From contig NZ_CP101466.1 of the NCBI RefSeq assembly GCF_024362385.1, positions 4,154,001 to 4,218,000 of the forward strand: a DNA stretch of 64,000 nucleotides, written 5' to 3'. The notes beneath the pieces are model-generated. The model searched no databases. It saw only the letters and a list, made by a program, of their open reading frames with translations, and had not been told where the DNA came from. The position numbers and the translations under genes are program-made. This stretch comes from Arthrobacter sp. DNA4. Lineage in GTDB: Bacteria; Actinomycetota; Actinomycetes; Actinomycetales; Micrococcaceae. This document shows, piece after piece, positions 51,491 to 59,855 of this stretch (position 1 is its first letter; each line of letters opens with the position of its first letter).

Positions 51491-52435
51491 ATGGAAATCC
51501 GCCAGCTGAACTACTTCATCGCGGTCGCAGAGGAACGGCACTTCGGCAGGGCGGCCAAGCGCCTGCACATGGCCCAGCCGCCCCTGTCCCAGCAGATCCG
51601 CCAGCTGGAAGACCAGCTGGGCGTCCAGCTCCTCAACCGCACCACCCGGCGGGTGGACCTGACGGCCGCGGGCCAGCTCCTGCTGGACCGCGGCCGCCAG
51701 ATCGTCAACGACGTCGAGACGCTCCGGGCGGATGTCTACCAGGTGGGCAAGGGCGCCACCGGCGTCCTTCGGGTGGGGTTCTCCGGGTCGGCTACCTACG
51801 GAGTCATGCCACGGATCGCACGGCTCACCAAGCAGGTCCTTCCCGGCCTGTCGCTGGCGCTGAACGGAGAGATGCTGACGCCGTCGATGGAAGCGGGACT
51901 GCGGAACGGGACCCTGGACGCGGCGCTGCTGCGTCCCCCCGTTGCGTCCGAGGAGATCGACTACCGCGTGGTCACCCAGGAGCCACTCGTCGTCGCGCTT
52001 CCCTCCTTCAGCGCCCTGGCGATGGACCGGCCCGTGGCCATGCATGAACTGCAGGACCAGGACTTCATCGCCTACGCTCCGGAGTCCGTGCTGAACCGCA
52101 TTACTTCGGACCTCTGCCGCCAGGCAGGCTTCCAGCCGCGGATTACGCAAGTGGTTGGTGAGACCTCCACAATGCTGGCGTTCGTAGCCGCGGGCGGCGG
52201 GATCGCCGTCATGCCGTCCAGCGTTCGTGCCTTCCAGCTCGAAGGCGTCGCGTACCGGGAGATCGACAATGCTCCGCCGGTGGAACTGGCCGTCGCCTGG
52301 CTGCGCGGCCACCGGTCCGCCCTCCTGCAAAACTTCCTGGACGTTGTGGCCACGGCAACCGCTGACGCCTCCGCCCCTGCCGGCACCCCCGCTCCCCACC
52401 CGGCTCCTGCTGATGAAAGGCACCTCCCATCATGA
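51491..52435 (+). CDS. LysR-family regulator overlapping catB (CatR/BenM-like)
   Basis: 314 aa from ATG 51491 (MEIRQLNYFIAVAEERHFG). HTH near 18-38: RAAKRLHMAQPPLSQQIRQLE. Effector domain starts near 92 with VLRVGFSGSATYGVMPRIA. The family includes CatR, CatM and BenM, which respond to cis,cis-muconate (and benzoate). Here the gene is on the same strand as catB and overlaps it by four bases, unlike the usual divergent arrangement, so the regulator is made together with catBC. The C-terminal tail (SAPAGTPAPHPAPADERHLPS) is a Pro/Ala-rich extension of unknown role. Confidence 0.9.
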   Translation: MEIRQLNYFIAVAEERHFGRAAKRLHMAQPPLSQQIRQLEDQLGVQLLNRTTRRVDLTAAGQLLLDRGRQIVNDVETLRADVYQVGKGATGVLRVGFSGSATYGVMPRIARLTKQVLPGLSLALNGEMLTPSMEAGLRNGTLDAALLRPPVASEEIDYRVVTQEPLVVALPSFSALAMDRPVAMHELQDQDFIAYAPESVLNRITSDLCRQAGFQPRITQVVGETSTMLAFVAAGGGIAVMPSSVRAFQLEGVAYREIDNAPPVELAVAWLRGHRSALLQNFLDVVATATADASAPAGTPAPHPAPADERHLPS

Positions 52436-53532
52436 AGATCGCAGCCATCGAGGCGATCCCCTACTCGATCCCGTACCGCCACCCGCTCCATTTCGCCTCC
52501 GGCTCCGTGCACGAGGCCGACCATGTCCTGGTCCGCGTCCACACAGATGACGGCGTGGTGGGGACCGCAGACACCCCTCCCCGCCCGTACACCTACGGTG
52601 AGACGCAGAAGTCCATCGTCGCGGTGATGCAGGATGTCTTCGCCCCGCAGTTGGTGGGCATTGACGTCTTTGACCGGGAAAAGATCCAGGCCGTCCTGGC
52701 CAGGACCATCCACAACCAGACGGCCAAGGGCGCGGTGGACATCGCCGTGTGGGACGTCATCGGCAAGACCCTGGGGCAGCCCGTGACCAAGCTGCTGGGC
52801 GGCTACACCGACTCGCTGCGCGTCTCCCACATGCTTGGCTTCAAACCCGCCGAGGAACTCCTGGCGCTGGCCCTGGAGTTCCGGGAAACGTACGGCATCA
52901 ACACTTTCAAGCTGAAGACAGGCCGCCGTCCGCTGAACCTGGACATCGAGGCCGCCAGGGTGCTGCGGGAAGGTCTGGGCGAGGACGCCGAGCTGTACAT
53001 GGACGCCAACCGCGGCTGGACAGCCAACGAGGCCGCCGAGGTGCTGCGCCGCACCGCCAACCTCGGCCTGCAGTTCCTTGAGGAGCCGGACGATGCCCGC
53101 GAAGTCCTGGGCCGCCGCCGCCTGGTCACCAACTCCCCCATCCCCATTGCCGCGGACGAATCCGCCGCCAACCTGGGGGAGGCTGCCCGCGAGATCCTCA
53201 CCGGCGGGGCCAACCTCCTGTCCGTCAAGACCGCCCGGTCCGGCTTCACCGAAGCCGCCAAGATCGTTGGCATGGCCGAGGGCATGGGCATCGACGTCTA
53301 CATCGGCAACCAGATCGACACGCAGGTGGGCACGGTGGCCTCGGTGGTGTTCGGCGCAGCCTTCGCCCACACCGCCAAGCGCGCGGCGGAGCTGTCCAAC
53401 TACCTCGACATGACCGATGACCTGCTGGCCCGGCCGCTGGCGATCACCGGCGGCCGGATCCGCGTTCCTGAAGGTGCCGGTGCGGGCACTGACGTGGATG
53501 ACGACAAGCTCGCCCACTACCGCACAGACTGA
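52432..53532 (+). CDS. catB: Muconate cycloisomerase (enolase superfamily)
   Basis: 366 aa, overlapping the LysR stop by ATGA. N-cap residues 1-130, then the barrel. KxK catalytic lysines Lys160 and Lys162 (FKLKTGRR). Metal ligands: Asp191 (MDANRGW), Glu in LEEP, Asp in IAADES. The opposite-face Lys lies in LLSVKTARSG. Converts cis,cis-muconate to muconolactone in the beta-ketoadipate pathway. Directly followed by catC after 29 bp. Chloromuconate and mandelate-racemase-like relatives cannot be excluded, but the context fixes CatB. Confidence 0.94.
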   Translation: MKIAAIEAIPYSIPYRHPLHFASGSVHEADHVLVRVHTDDGVVGTADTPPRPYTYGETQKSIVAVMQDVFAPQLVGIDVFDREKIQAVLARTIHNQTAKGAVDIAVWDVIGKTLGQPVTKLLGGYTDSLRVSHMLGFKPAEELLALALEFRETYGINTFKLKTGRRPLNLDIEAARVLREGLGEDAELYMDANRGWTANEAAEVLRRTANLGLQFLEEPDDAREVLGRRRLVTNSPIPIAADESAANLGEAAREILTGGANLLSVKTARSGFTEAAKIVGMAEGMGIDVYIGNQIDTQVGTVASVVFGAAFAHTAKRAAELSNYLDMTDDLLARPLAITGGRIRVPEGAGAGTDVDDDKLAHYRTD

Positions 53533-53561
53533 CACCCACCCCTAGCACCGAGAGGTCATCA

Positions 53562-53840
53562 ATGAAGTACCTGGTCCATATGGACGTCAACCTGCCCGCC
53601 GGCATGCCTCCCGAAGAAGCCGCCGCAATCAAGGCCACGGAGAAGGCATACTCCCAGGAACTGCAGCGCTCAGGGAAGTGGCCCGAGATCTGGCGCGTGG
53701 TGGGCGAATACGCCAACTACTCCATCTTCGACGTCGAATCGAACGACGAGCTCCACGGGATCCTGCAGGGCCTTCCCCTGTTCCCGTACATGGACATCAG
53801 TGTGGTCCCGCTGGCCAAGCACCCCTCGGACGTCAAGTAG
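53562..53840 (+). CDS. catC: Muconolactone Delta-isomerase
   Basis: 92 aa, standard length. MKYLVHMDVNLPAGMPPEEAAAIKATEKAYSQELQRSGKWPEIWRVVGEYANYSIFDVES, given here as a run of short family blocks, includes the conserved KATEKAYSQELQ helix and WRVVGEYANYS strand. Isomerises muconolactone to beta-ketoadipate enol-lactone. GAGAGG-type sequence precedes its ATG (CCGAGAGG). It is the last gene on this strand before the convergent regulator, from which it is separated by only 28 bp. Confidence 0.95.
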   Translation: MKYLVHMDVNLPAGMPPEEAAAIKATEKAYSQELQRSGKWPEIWRVVGEYANYSIFDVESNDELHGILQGLPLFPYMDISVVPLAKHPSDVK

Positions 53841-53868
53841 CCACCGGTTAGTGCTGCGGCGTTCCGGG

Positions 53869-56700
53869 TCAGTCCTTGGCCCGGAACGCGGCCGCGAGTT
53901 CGCTGCGTGACCGGATTCCCATCTTCCGGTACAGCCGCGTCAGGTGGTACTGCACCGTCTTTTCGGCCAGGAACAGGGCCCGGGCCGCCTCCTTGTTGGT
54001 TGCCCCCGCAGCCACCAGCTCGGCCACGGCCTGTTCCTGGGCCGTGAGCTGTTGATGGTGGCCGCCCACCGAAGAAAGCACCGGGTCCGCCGGGTCCGGC
54101 AGGTTCCCCACGTCCAGGCCCGTGGCTTTCAGCTCACGGTCGCACCGTTCCACGTACGTTGCCGCGCCGAGGGTGTCATACAGGTCCCGGGCCGCCCGCA
54201 GCACTGAGGACGCCAGGCGGCGCTTTCCGGCCCGGCGCATGCTTTGCCCGAACGCGAAACTGATCCGTGCCCGCAGATAGGGGCGGTTGAGTCCGCGAAG
54301 GTGCCCCAGCGCCGCCTCGAAGTACTCCCTTGCCGTGTCCGGGTCCCCCTGCGCGGCCAGCAGCCGGCCCCGTGCCCACGCCACGCGGGCCAGGTCAGAG
54401 GGGACTTCCCGCTCGCGGTGCACTCCCTCGAACGCGGTAAGGAACGTCTCTGCGGCGTCGAGTTTGTCGGTCATGACCAGCGCGTTGACGTAGGTGTCCT
54501 GCCAGGGCCAGAAGGACACCCGTTGATCGGTCCAGGGGTCCAGTTCGGCCAGCGGCTGCAGGGCAGCCAGGGCGCTTTCGTAGTCCGCCCGTGCCTCGTG
54601 GAAGCGGGCGCGGGCCAGGCTGGCCGGGACCTGCATGGCCCGGTAGGTTCCCGGCTGCACCGCGGCCTGTGACACGTAGTAGCGTGCCCGGTCCCAGTCG
54701 CCCCGCATGGACCACAGCTCGGCGGCCGTCCAGTACAGCAGCGGCCGGATCAGCGGCATCCGCGAGGTCTCCAGCCGGACGCTTGCCCGGGAGATGGTGG
54801 CGGCGGCCGCGTCCCAGTTGCCCAGCACAAGGTGGGTGCGGGCCAGCCAGGCCTCGGCCCACAGGGAGATCCGCAGCGATCCCCCGCGGTACTCGGTAGG
54901 GGCGGCCGACTCGAAATTCACCAGCGCGGACTCGGCGTTGTCCAGGCGCAGGGCCAGCCAGCCGGCGCCCATCTGCACCCGCTGCTTCTGGGCATTCTCG
55001 GCCGCCTGGGCAGAGGCCCGCTGGTAGGAGGCCTCAGCGTCCGCTATCCGGCCCTGGGCATAGAGGCCCAGTCCGTAGATGGCCTCCGACTCGATGTGCG
55101 CCGGAGTTCCGGGCTCCGTGAGAGCCATGGCGCGTTCGGCCCAGCCGGTAATCATCGGACCGTCCCAGGAGGCCACCCCGTGGAGGACGAACCGTTGGGC
55201 CACCTGTGCTGCCGCGGCGGGTTCATGCTGCGGATTGCTGGTGCGCCAGGCCATCTCCAGCTGGCTTTGGGCGCTGTCATTCTGGCCGGACACGGTGGAC
55301 AGGTACCCCAGCACCGAGGAGCGCAGGGGCGACGGCGGCAGGGCATCCACTGCCCCGGCCCAGGCCTGCGCCTGGGCCACGTTGCCGGAGCCCACCAGGG
55401 CGTCAACGGCTTTCAGGAGCCGGAGGTTGCGGTCGCGGATATCGGGTGAAAGCCGCGAAGCGGAGAACAGCGCGGTGGAGGCATCCTGCCACGCCCCGAC
55501 CATGGCCTGCCGCCGCGCGAACTCTTCCAGTTCCGTGGCCAGGGCTTCGTCTGCCGCCGGGGTGGCTGCAACGCGGTGGCCCAGCTGTTCGCCCTCGGAC
55601 TGGACGGCTTCGGCGGCCTTCCGGTGCAGGGCAATGCGCCGGCTGGGGACGATTTGTTCGTAGACGGCTTCCGCGGAGCCGGGTTCCAGGAAGGCGACGG
55701 CGGAGCGGGACTGGTTCACGGACAGTCCCAGCAGCCCGGCACGGTGCCCCTCATCGAGCGCCGGCATGACGGATTCCAGGCCGCCCACCCTGGCCACCTC
55801 GGCCAGGCCCGCGCCGGGGCCGAGCACCGCTGCGGCTTCCGCGGCGGCGACCAGGGCGGAGGACGCCGCGGCCAGGACGCTGCGGACCCTGGCGCGCACC
55901 CGGGAGGTGGGCGGCAGGGAAGGGAACCACGACTGCCAGGTTTCCGGGGGCAGCTCACGGAGCAGCTCCACGATGGACTGGGCAATCCCGCCGGTGTGCG
56001 TCACCAGGCCATGGGCCGCCGTCGCGCTGAGGTCCAGGCCGAACAGGCTCCGGGCCAAGTCCTGGACCTGCTGCGGCGAGAGGGGTTCCAGCGGGATGCG
56101 GGCCACCTGGTGGCCGGTGAGGGAGTCGAGCACGCCGGCGGGGACGCGGGGCGCGTCAACAGGGTTGAGGGTCAGCAGGAACAGGACCCGCTTGTCGTGC
56201 AGCCTGCGCATGACGAAGGTGAGGATGCGCAGGCTCTCCTCGTCGAGCTTGTGGACGTCGTCGACGGCGACCACCACACTGCCGTGCGTCTGCAGGCCTT
56301 CGAGATGGGTGCTGAGCGTGGAGGCGTAGTTGACCACCTGGTCAGGGGTCAGGGAGGCGACGGGCCCCGGCGCCAGGGCCGGGCCGCCGTCGTAATCCTT
56401 CGCCGTACGGAGCGGCAGGGTCCGCATGAGCTGGGAGTAGCCTGCCAGGGCGAACTGCGCCTCCCAGTCGTCCCCCATGGCGGACAGCACCCGGACGCCG
56501 CGGGCGGCCGTGCGGCAGTGGTCGAGGAAGAGTTCCAGGAGCGCGGTTTTGCCGGAGCCCGAGGGCCCGGACAGGATAACGGTTCCCACCTTGCCTTTGC
56601 GGACAGTTCGGAGGATTTCCAGCAGCTGCTCGAACGCCGCGGCCCGGCCCGCCAGCGGGAAGTCCTCCGCCATCTCGCCCTGGGTGGAGCCCGCTGTCAT
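53869..56700 (-). CDS. benR: Large STAND-type LuxR regulator behind benABCD (BenR-like)
   Basis: 943 aa from ATG 56700 (56673 is an alternative). N-terminal ATPase: GPSGSGKT at 45-52 is the P-loop, and VVVAVDDVHKLDEES is Walker B. The middle (about 350-850) is a helical repeat region like the MalT/LAL sensor, with many Trp and Ala. The C-terminus is a LuxR HTH: LTAQEQAVAELVAAGATNKE, then ARALFLAEKTVQYHLTRLY. Activates genes when its ligand and ATP are bound. Placed 60 bp after benD in the same direction, like BenR of Corynebacterium glutamicum, so benzoate or an intermediate is the likely ligand. This is context-based. Confidence 0.85.
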   Translation of the reverse strand: MTAGSTQGEMAEDFPLAGRAAAFEQLLEILRTVRKGKVGTVILSGPSGSGKTALLELFLDHCRTAARGVRVLSAMGDDWEAQFALAGYSQLMRTLPLRTAKDYDGGPALAPGPVASLTPDQVVNYASTLSTHLEGLQTHGSVVVAVDDVHKLDEESLRILTFVMRRLHDKRVLFLLTLNPVDAPRVPAGVLDSLTGHQVARIPLEPLSPQQVQDLARSLFGLDLSATAAHGLVTHTGGIAQSIVELLRELPPETWQSWFPSLPPTSRVRARVRSVLAAASSALVAAAEAAAVLGPGAGLAEVARVGGLESVMPALDEGHRAGLLGLSVNQSRSAVAFLEPGSAEAVYEQIVPSRRIALHRKAAEAVQSEGEQLGHRVAATPAADEALATELEEFARRQAMVGAWQDASTALFSASRLSPDIRDRNLRLLKAVDALVGSGNVAQAQAWAGAVDALPPSPLRSSVLGYLSTVSGQNDSAQSQLEMAWRTSNPQHEPAAAAQVAQRFVLHGVASWDGPMITGWAERAMALTEPGTPAHIESEAIYGLGLYAQGRIADAEASYQRASAQAAENAQKQRVQMGAGWLALRLDNAESALVNFESAAPTEYRGGSLRISLWAEAWLARTHLVLGNWDAAAATISRASVRLETSRMPLIRPLLYWTAAELWSMRGDWDRARYYVSQAAVQPGTYRAMQVPASLARARFHEARADYESALAALQPLAELDPWTDQRVSFWPWQDTYVNALVMTDKLDAAETFLTAFEGVHREREVPSDLARVAWARGRLLAAQGDPDTAREYFEAALGHLRGLNRPYLRARISFAFGQSMRRAGKRRLASSVLRAARDLYDTLGAATYVERCDRELKATGLDVGNLPDPADPVLSSVGGHHQQLTAQEQAVAELVAAGATNKEAARALFLAEKTVQYHLTRLYRKMGIRSRSELAAAFRAKD

Positions 56701-56760
56701 GGCCGCAATCCTACCGGAGCGGCCCGGGCGCCCCTGGTGCCGCCCATCCAGCACCGGCCC

Positions 56761-57588
56761 CTACCCCAGGTCGCCGCCGGCCACCGGGAGGATGCTGCCG
56801 GTCAGGTAGGATGCCTCGTCCGAGGCAAGGAACACGATGGGCGCCGCCTGCTCGTCCAGGGTGCCGTAGCGCTTCATGAACGAGGAGTCCACCGTCTGGT
56901 CAACGATGGTCTGGTACCAGTCCTTCTCGGTGGCGGATTCGGCGTCCGGCCCGCGCTTGACCTTCCGCGGCGGGGCTTCCGTGCCGCCCGGGGCGGTGGC
57001 CACCACGCGGATGCCGTGCCCGGCCACCTCCATGGCCAGCGACTGGGTCAGGGCGTTCACGCCACCTTTCGCCGCGGCGTAGGGCACCCGGTGCAGTCCG
57101 CGGGTGGCCACCGAGGAGACATTCACGATTGTGCCGGAGCCCTGCTCCACCATGGTAAGCAGGACTGCCCGGCAGGTCCATAGCGTGGGAAAGAGCGAGC
57201 GGCGGATCTCCTTCTCGATCTTCTCCTCGTCGTACTCCTGGTAGGGGCGGGCCCAGATGGTGCCGCCCACGTTGTTGACCAGGACGTCCACGCGGCCGTG
57301 GGCTGCGAGCGCGGCCTTGATGGCCTGGGTGGCGCCGGCGAAGGTCTCCAGGTCTGCGGTGACGGACGTGGCCGACCCGCCCGAGCCCGAGGCTTTGGCG
57401 GCCTCGTCGATGCCGCGGGCAACGTCGTGAACCAGGTCCGCGCGGTCCACCAGGACCACGGCGCCGCCTTCGGCGCCGATGCGTTCGGCCACCTTCCGGC
57501 CGATCCCCTGGGCTGCACCGGTGACGACGGCGACCTTGCCGCCGAACCGGCCAGGGGTCACGTATTGCCCGGCGTACGGCGCAGCCAT
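56761..57588 (-). CDS. benD: 1,6-dihydroxycyclohexa-2,4-diene-1-carboxylate dehydrogenase
   Basis: 275 aa SDR enzyme. VAVVTGAAQGIGRKVAERIG (near 19-38) binds NAD. VDVLVNNVGGTIWARPYQEYD is the conserved NNVGG. Catalytic Ser/Tyr/Lys lie in IVNVSSVATRGLHRVPYAAAKGGVNAL. ATAPGGTEAPPRKV is the BenD-specific segment. Oxidises the benzoate diol to catechol plus CO2. Its ATG overlaps the benC TGA by one base (TGATG), and the regulator lies 60 bp downstream. Confidence 0.95.
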   Translation of the reverse strand: MAAPYAGQYVTPGRFGGKVAVVTGAAQGIGRKVAERIGAEGGAVVLVDRADLVHDVARGIDEAAKASGSGGSATSVTADLETFAGATQAIKAALAAHGRVDVLVNNVGGTIWARPYQEYDEEKIEKEIRRSLFPTLWTCRAVLLTMVEQGSGTIVNVSSVATRGLHRVPYAAAKGGVNALTQSLAMEVAGHGIRVVATAPGGTEAPPRKVKRGPDAESATEKDWYQTIVDQTVDSSFMKRYGTLDEQAAPIVFLASDEASYLTGSILPVAGGDLG

Positions 57589-59159
57589 CAGCGGGCGGCC
57601 TTGGCGTCGATGGCCCCGGCCATGGTGTCCTTCGCGTCCTGGGCATGGGCGGTGATGACGGCGCGCAGATGGTCCTTGTCGCCGCGTTCGAAGGCGTTCA
57701 CGATCTCAAGGTGGTCCTGGGTGACGCGTTCGAAGATCGGCGTGCCGGCTTCGAAGGCCGCGGCCATCTGGGCGTGGACGTCCAGGCGCCGGTAGGACTC
57801 CAGGAGCATCGGGTTGTCACAGATCGTGAAGAGGTACTCGTGGAATTCCTCGTTGGTGCGCGCGAACTCCTCGGGGTCGGTGATGTTCCCGCCCTGCACC
57901 GAGCCGGTGGTGGCTTCGGCCAGGCGGCGGAATTGGCGAAGCTGCTGTTCGCTGAGCCGTCCCAGCAGCAGTTCGCTGACCGCAAGCTCCAGGCCCATGC
58001 GGGCGTCCAGCTGGGCGAAGCTGTCCTCCTTGCGGAAATCCAGCCGGCCGGTCTCCAGTGAGGACACGGCCTCACCGCGGCTCATGGTGTCGCCTTCGGC
58101 CTGGATCTTCCCGGCCGGTGCGGGGGCGCCGGTTTCGGCGTCGCCCCCGGTGGTTTCCTTCGGTGCGAAACGTTCGAAGTAGAAGTTGGCCGTCTTGATG
58201 CCTTCGGTATCCAGCCACTTGGAGACGGCGTTGACCATGGGCGGCGGGCCGCAGAGGTAGATGTCCACGTCGCCGTCGTTGAGGTGCTTCGGTTCGATGA
58301 TCTGGGTGACGTAGCCGGTGTGCGGGGCGGAGGTGCCGGGCTCGGAGGCGATGTAGTCCCAGGTGAAGCCGGGCAGTTTCGCCTCGTAGGCGCGGAGCCA
58401 GTCAAGGCCCACGATGTCCGCCTCGCGGGTGAGCCCGTAGATGAGGTGGACCGGGGTGGACGGCGGGTTTTCGGAGAGCTTTTCCAGGATGGACAGCAGT
58501 GGGGCCAGCCCGGTGCCGCTTACCAGGAGCAGCAGGGGCCGCTTGGGCTCGCGCAGGAAGAAGGATCCGTACGGGCCCGTGAACTCGATGGCATCGCCTA
58601 CCGCGGCGCGGTCGCGCAGGTACTCGGACATGGCGCCCTGCGGAGTCACGCGGACCATGAAGGACGCATCGTCCACCTCGGGGCCGCTGCTGAAGGAGTA
58701 GGAGCGCTCGGCGTCGGTACCGGGAACCTTGAGGTTGACGTACTGCCCGGGGAGGAAAGCCAGTGCGTCCCGGTTCTCCACCTCAAGGGTGAAGGACACC
58801 GTGGTGTCCGTGTGCCGGTTGAGCTCCTTGATGGTGGAGCTGAAGGTGGCGGCCGCCGTCTTGGCCGATTCGGACGTGGCCGGGATCTGGATGGCCAGGT
58901 CGGACTCCGGGACGGCCTGGCACGTCAGCATGTAGCCCTTTTCGAGCTCCTCTTCGGTCATGGCGTCGTCGATGAAGTCGCCCGGGTCGAAGGAGCCGGA
59001 ATCGCAGAACGCCTTGCAGGTGCCGCACGCGCCGTCGCGGCAGTCCGACGGAATGTTGATCCGCGCCTTGTAGGCCGCGTCCATGACGGTCTCATAGTCG
59101 CCGACGTTGATGACTTTGGTGACGCCGTCTTCGAAGCTGAGGGCTACTTTGTGGCCCAT
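57588..59159 (-). CDS. benC: Benzoate 1,2-dioxygenase reductase with an added C-terminal FCD domain
   Basis: 523 aa; proteobacterial BenC is about 340. The ATG follows CAGGAGG. Residues 1-95: plant-type 2Fe-2S ferredoxin with Cys40, Cys45, Cys48, Cys80. Residues about 105-210: FAD domain (RSYSFSSGP). About 215-340: NAD domain (LLLVSGTGLAPLLSIL, CGPPPMV). After a linker (355-385), residues about 385-515 match the FCD ligand-binding domain of GntR regulators: ARTNEEFHEYLF, DHLEIVNAFERGD, and VITAHAQDAKD give three His in the metal pattern. No HTH is present. It passes electrons from NADH to BenAB. A 124-bp gap after benB holds a CGTGCCC hairpin at 59213-59229. Confidence 0.93.
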   Translation of the reverse strand: MGHKVALSFEDGVTKVINVGDYETVMDAAYKARINIPSDCRDGACGTCKAFCDSGSFDPGDFIDDAMTEEELEKGYMLTCQAVPESDLAIQIPATSESAKTAAATFSSTIKELNRHTDTTVSFTLEVENRDALAFLPGQYVNLKVPGTDAERSYSFSSGPEVDDASFMVRVTPQGAMSEYLRDRAAVGDAIEFTGPYGSFFLREPKRPLLLLVSGTGLAPLLSILEKLSENPPSTPVHLIYGLTREADIVGLDWLRAYEAKLPGFTWDYIASEPGTSAPHTGYVTQIIEPKHLNDGDVDIYLCGPPPMVNAVSKWLDTEGIKTANFYFERFAPKETTGGDAETGAPAPAGKIQAEGDTMSRGEAVSSLETGRLDFRKEDSFAQLDARMGLELAVSELLLGRLSEQQLRQFRRLAEATTGSVQGGNITDPEEFARTNEEFHEYLFTICDNPMLLESYRRLDVHAQMAAAFEAGTPIFERVTQDHLEIVNAFERGDKDHLRAVITAHAQDAKDTMAGAIDAKAAR

Positions 59160-59283
59160 GGGGTCCTCCTGACTGGGGCGGGCGCGTCGTCGCGTCCGGG
59201 GAAAAGTTGGGGCGTGCCCGGCGGGCACGGAGTGGGACCTGCCGTGCGGAGCCCGTACGTCCCGGGCGCCGGCTACGGGCAGG

Positions 59284-59820
59284 TCAGATCATGTAGACGT
59301 CCACCACGTGGTGGATGTAGTCGTTCTTCAGGACGACTTTCTTCTTCAGGATCACCGGCTGCGGGCCGGAAAGGTCCACCGTGTAGTAGCTGGTGCCGAA
59401 GTAGGTGTCCGTCGTGTTGTAGCGGAAGTACAGGGTGAACCAGTTGAAGCGCACGTCCACCTTGCCGCCGTCGTTCGCCACAACCTCCACGTCCGTGATG
59501 TTGTGGCCCGTGCGCGGCTCCGGGAGGGAGGTGGCCGAAGACCTGTCGGTCTTGATCCGGAACACCCGGTCCTCGATGCCGCCGCGGTTGTCGTAGTAGA
59601 TCAGGGAAATCTCGTTCTGGGGATCCTGCGTCAGCTGGTCGTCCACGTCCCAGGCCGGCATCCAGAATTCGGAGTCCGGGTGGTAGCACTCCAGCCATTC
59701 ATCGAACTGGCGCTCATCCAGCAGGCGGGCTTCCCGGTAGAGGAACGCCCGGACGGTTTCGAGGGTTGCGATCTCCTCCGCGGTCTTCAGGACCGGGGCG
59801 GTGTGGATCAGGTTGGTCAT
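59284..59820 (-). CDS. benB: Benzoate 1,2-dioxygenase beta subunit
   Basis: 178 aa from ATG 59820 (MTNLIHTAPVLKTAEE). A cone-shaped NTF2-like fold: FLYREARLLDERQFDEWLECY, then WMPAWDVDDQL, and VFRIKTDRSSATSLPEPRTGH. The C-terminal strand FYFRYN-like TLYFRYNTTDTYFG and KKKVVLKNDYIHHVVDVYMI are typical. Structural subunit of the Rieske oxygenase hexamer. 35 bp behind benA. Confidence 0.95.
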   Translation of the reverse strand: MTNLIHTAPVLKTAEEIATLETVRAFLYREARLLDERQFDEWLECYHPDSEFWMPAWDVDDQLTQDPQNEISLIYYDNRGGIEDRVFRIKTDRSSATSLPEPRTGHNITDVEVVANDGGKVDVRFNWFTLYFRYNTTDTYFGTSYYTVDLSGPQPVILKKKVVLKNDYIHHVVDVYMI

Positions 59821-59855
59821 GGGTTCTGTGCTCTCTATGGTTCCGGCGGGCTCTC

